From an uncultured Collinsella sp. (GTDB lineage Bacteria > Actinomycetota > Coriobacteriia > Coriobacteriales > Coriobacteriaceae), in the NCBI GenBank assembly GCA_902494685.1, contig CABUUE010000047.1, positions 1-9,420 on the forward strand: a stretch of 9,420 bases of DNA, written 5' to 3'. Position numbers and translations under genes: made by a program. Shown here piece after piece: positions 6,052 through 9,420 of this stretch (positions within the stretch are counted from its first letter, which is position 1; every line of letters starts with the position of its first letter). Under the pieces are notes generated by a model. The model saw nothing but the letters and a program-made list of their open reading frames with translations, was not told the DNA's origin and did no database searches.

Positions 6052-9000
6052 CGCGCCCGCTTTTCCGGAGCGCTTGTTAGTGCCGTGGTCCTTGCCACTG
6101 CTGGAGCCGCTTCCGCCGGAGCCGCCGCCCTTATCAGTACCGCCACCACTCGAGCCGCCACCGCCGTCCGCCGTCATCGATGCATCGTGAAGCCCCGTCG
6201 TATCCGCGTTGTCACATACGCCGACCTGAACTTCTGAGCGTTCGCATGCCGCGTCGGGCACATGAAGCTCGTGCAGTACGGCACCCAGCGCCGAGTTTGC
6301 GCCCGGTCGAATTTCCTCGAGCGTTACGGGATCGAGCGCCACCAGATTACGCGCCTTCGCATATAGCGTTACGCGTTTGCCCACCTCGTCGCTCCAGCTC
6401 TCGGGGATGGCGAAGCTCATGCGGAACTGTGCCGTGCAGCCTGGTGCCAGCACGGCGTTGCCATTGTCGGCAACCAGCGGGTGCGTCGCAAAACGTGCGC
6501 CCAGCGTCTCGACTGTGTACTTCACGTGTGCCATGTCGTTGGCCGAAGCATCCTCGGCAAGCTCCGGATCGTAGATCGATGCCATGCGTGCGTTCGCTCC
6601 GAACCCGATGGATGCGCTGGAGAACGGCTGGTTGGAGCCCTCTCGGTACAGATCAATCGTTCCGGCGGTGAGCAGCGTGTTGCCGTCGTTTCGCACCGTG
6701 ACCATGAAGGATTCGCCTGCCGCTCCGGGCACCACCGCGCCCGAGGTAGCGACCGCGCCTGTCGGCGTCGCGCATGCCACCAGAGGCACTTCTATGCCGT
6801 GCAGCTCCGCCTCGCTCTGCTCGGCACTCACAATGTGCGTGGCGAGCGCCGAGAGCATGCCGCCCGACGTCAAAAACGTCGTTATCTGATCGACGGGGTG
6901 GTCGAGCTCACACATCACGAACGGTTCTGTGAACAGATCGCCTTCCAAGGCGCTGGCGAAGATACGGAAGTGCTTGCCCATCACCGCTACCGGGTTGCCT
7001 TCTTCGTCGTAGGTCTGTCCCACCTTGCCGTCGGTGTTCTCTACGTACATCACGCACCGGCCGTTGTTGCTCGCGCTGAACGACGCCGGACCACAGCCCG
7101 CGGCGCCCACGGGCTCCGACGCAAATGCCTTCGCGCCTCGTGTCCAAGTAATATGCTGCAGCTGCTCGTCGACGGTAGCCAAAAAGCCCGTGTGCTGCGG
7201 CCACGGCACCGCATGGGGCACTGTGGCATCTGGCGACATAACGCCCCAACCCGCAATAGACCGGCCGATCACGGCGTACGATGCGCAGCCACAACCGCTT
7301 GCAGTCTCGTATGCAACGGGCACCACCATTTTGCCGCTGATATTCTCGGGCGCGCCCAGCTCGATGCTCGACGGTGCCTGCGGAAAGCGGAGAACTTGGC
7401 GGAACGTCAGGCTGTCGCCCAAATCATCCGACCACAGGGTAAAGCATTCCAGCGCAACCTCGGCCTCGCTGCCGAGTGCCTTCTCTGCAGTGGCTCCGTG
7501 GCGGTGGAGGTAGGCGCCCGACAGACGTCCGTCGACCAGTGTCTTGCCCACCGTGATGCGTGGGCACTGCAGGCAATGGTAGCCATCCTCCTGAAGGCGG
7601 CCGCCCGAGATGCTGCGCCACGACGTGTGCGATATCACGCGAACTCCGTCGTTGCTTATGCGCAGGCGCACAACGGACAGTATGCCGGATGTGCACGCCG
7701 TATCGAAAAGGGTGTTGTCGCCGGCGGGGCGCTCGCCCGAGACCAGCAGCACGTAGGCGTCCTGGTTTCCCCTCCCGTCTGTATATTCCACCACGTCGAA
7801 GTCGTAATCGAATATGCCGTTGCGCTCCACGTCGCCCTCGCCGAACCCAAGGGGAAAGTCCACAGGCGTGGGAGCGGACCACGTTCCGTTTGCCTTTGTG
7901 TGTACCACCGGGCGCGAGCGACCATTGTCGCCGTAGCGCACCGAGGCGATACGGAACAGGCATTCTACGCCGGCAATCATTGCCAGCTTCATGTGGGCTT
8001 CGCTGAGCACGCCAGCAAACAGCACGTTGTCGCTCGAGGGCTTGATGCCGCCACGCTCGTCCTCCGATACGCCGGCAGAATTGGCGTTCGGGTCCGCAAC
8101 GGCGTTTGTTGCCTGACCGATGTAGGTGTACTCATACATCGGCGCGGCATTTTCGTCGTTTTCTATCAGTGCATGGACGAAATGCTCGATCTGTCCCGTG
8201 TCGTCGCTTTCTGCATCCGCCTCGATCTCAATGCGCGTGACCGCTTGATCCCAATCGCGCACGACAGGCGCGGCGTTTACGGCAGTGGCCTTAACCTCGG
8301 TGCGTACGAGCAACTCGGCGTTGGTGACGATGGTGGCCGATGCGATAAATTGCGGCACGCCGCCCGCTTCGATGTTGCCGGGCGTGCCGAAGCGGGCATC
8401 CAACGTGTAAGGCGTATCTCCACCCAATGCGAGCTCAGAGCGCTGGAGCACATACTGGTTGCCATTGTTCACCGACATATTCCACGAATCGAGGAGTGTG
8501 GGCCACGACCCCGACCAAGCCTTGGTGGTCCACTTGAACATTACGAACTGGAGTATCACATCGACATCGACGTCTGCACCTACGCGCAGCCGCGGAAGCT
8601 GGTGTCCATCTGCCTTCTCGTACCCAATGAACAGCGTGAGGGATGCGGCGCCGCGCACGGCAGACGAAGCGACGCCTGCAACGCCGGCGCCAAAGGTGAC
8701 GGCAAGCCCGATCTGGATGGTGAACGAGCCCGACGTGTTTGAATAGTCGAGCGAAATGTTTTTAAAAACGCCGCGCCGCTGCCGTGTGTGTGGGCACCCA
8801 CGGCGAGCGCCAGCTTCGCCAGCACCCAGGGGTTGACGTTTAGGAAAAACGGCACCGGTCCTAGGGTAAACTGCTCGGTCCAATTGAGGTCGGTTCTTAC
8901 CTGGAAGAGGGCCTTAATATTGCCGTATGCGGGGTCGTTGTTGTTGCCCCAGGTTTTGCCCACCCAATCGTAGGCGAGCGAGCCGTACAGCTGTGTGGCG

Positions 9001-9420
9001 ATATCCATCGTGAACAGCGGCGTGCAATGGTGACGAAGGAGCTTGGTGTTTCTTGGATCGGTGCCCGAACCGGCACTCATACTTTTGTACTGATTCCACT
9101 TCCCCTCCATCTCGTCGAGGTAGCGGTTTGCCTGCTTGGCGCCCGACTCGCGCGGCGATTTCTTCCAGTATTCCGGATCAGGGTTGCCCGAATCGTTCAT
9201 ATAGCTGGCTGGTTTGTATCCTCCGCCAAACAGCACGTATCCAGCAAACGAGAAATCGAAGAGAATCGGAAATGTGGGCATCCAGCACGTGAACTTATTG
9301 CCGCCGATGCCGGGAAACGCCGCGGGGAAATCAAACGGAGTGATCTCTTGGTCCATAGTGGTGGGAATGATGGTGGTCGAGCCCGATTCCGCCTTTGCGG
9401 CCGGCGCGGTGACAACGGCC
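5902..9420 (-). CDS. Large sortase-anchored cell-surface protein, 5' end outside window, -1 frameshift at 8759-8768
   Basis: The gene enters from the right edge and encodes about 1,170 residues in the window. From 9419 to about 8766 it reads in one frame, then continues in the -1 frame to the TAG at 5902-5904. Protein-like sequence is continuous across the switch: upstream 'PWVLAKLALAVGAHTHGSG', downstream 'KNISLDYSNTSGSFTIQIG'. The discarded tail of the first frame (to 8580) is Arg/Ser/Pro-rich shadow sequence. The first in-window residues, AVVTAPAAKAESGS, resemble the end of a signal peptide (AKA/ES), but the true start is not visible; ATG at 9356 is internal to the open frame and not a proven start. 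The central part has Trp- and Gly-rich segments reminiscent of beta-propeller repeats, but no family could be named. About 6330-6740 looks like an Ig/CARDB-like domain ('FMVTVRNDGNTLLTAG'). A Gly/Ser linker, LAGTG, a membrane span and Arg-Arg end the protein. It is predicted to be wall-anchored with unknown ligand. If the frameshift is not bypassed, the gene is broken. Confidence 0.8.
6052..6174 (-). repeat. Gly/Ser-rich low-complexity linker in the surface protein
   Basis: About 40 codons encode runs of Gly and Ser (DGGGGSSGGG, GGGSGGSGSSSGK) just before the sorting signal. Such spacers usually carry the folded part of an anchored protein through the cell wall. The DNA is G/C-biased triplets, a possible site of length variation between strains. 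Confidence 0.7.
8757..8769 (-). other. Frame switch site with in-frame T TTA AAA slippery heptamer
   Basis: On the minus strand the upstream frame reads GCG TTT TTA AAA ACA over a T5A5 run (8768 down to 8759). The downstream protein continues as GTT TTT AAA AAC, one base back. The heptamer T TTA AAA (8766-8760) fits X XXY YYZ in the upstream frame, so a ribosome slipping -1 would join the two frames exactly. No Shine-Dalgarno-like stimulator was seen just upstream and no strong stem just downstream. A one-base contraction of the T or A run would look the same. Confidence 0.7.

Noticed and set aside
6481..8742. A 753-codon open frame on the plus strand, antisense to the surface protein
   Set aside because: Its composition (Arg, His, Cys, Ala) is shadow-like, there is no ribosome binding site, and the minus-strand frame has coherent domains and a sorting signal.
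8770..8883. Separate start of the downstream surface-protein frame at the TTG at 8883
   Set aside because: The first 38 codons from there are Arg/Gly-rich shadow sequence overlapping the good upstream frame, with no Shine-Dalgarno sequence before the TTG. Real coding in this frame begins only at the switch near 8766.

Overview
The window looks like chromosomal DNA of a high-GC Gram-positive bacterium. The best guess is a Coriobacteriia member such as Collinsella, from codon usage, a LAXTG-type sorting signal, a lipoprotein signal and the character of the topoisomerase pair. The genus is an inference, because no rRNA or other marker gene is present.

Layout: (1) Positions 27-4310, minus strand, hold a two-gene operon for a second, topoisomerase IV-like type IIA topoisomerase. 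The ATPase/TOPRIM B subunit comes first (2313-4310), followed after 45 nt by the DNA-cleaving A subunit (27-2267, GTG start). Both are full length with all key catalytic motifs. (2) Positions 4311-4774 form a 464-bp divergent intergenic region with unusual symmetry. It has a near-consensus LexA/SOS-box-like site at 4410-4423 inside a larger inverted repeat, a 37-bp almost perfect palindrome at 4443-4479, and further short direct and inverted repeats. (3) Positions 4775-5791, plus strand, encode a secreted two-domain lipoprotein of unknown function, followed by a clear intrinsic terminator at 5820-5854. (4) Positions 5902-9420, minus strand, hold the 3' part of a large cell-surface protein gene that runs off the right edge. 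It ends in a Gly/Ser linker, an LAGTG sorting signal, a membrane span and a basic stretch. Its reading frame is interrupted at a T5A5 run (8759-8768), where continuous protein-like sequence passes from one frame to the -1 frame exactly at an in-frame T TTA AAA slippery heptamer. This could be programmed frameshifting, phase variation, a real frameshift mutation or an assembly error.

How they fit together: the two topoisomerase subunits should form one A2B2 enzyme that decatenates or relaxes DNA, possibly under SOS control. The lipoprotein and the sortase-anchored protein are convergent, unlinked envelope genes. No mobile element, CRISPR array, tRNA or rRNA was seen. The very long open frames antisense to the topoisomerase and surface-protein genes are judged to be codon-bias shadows.
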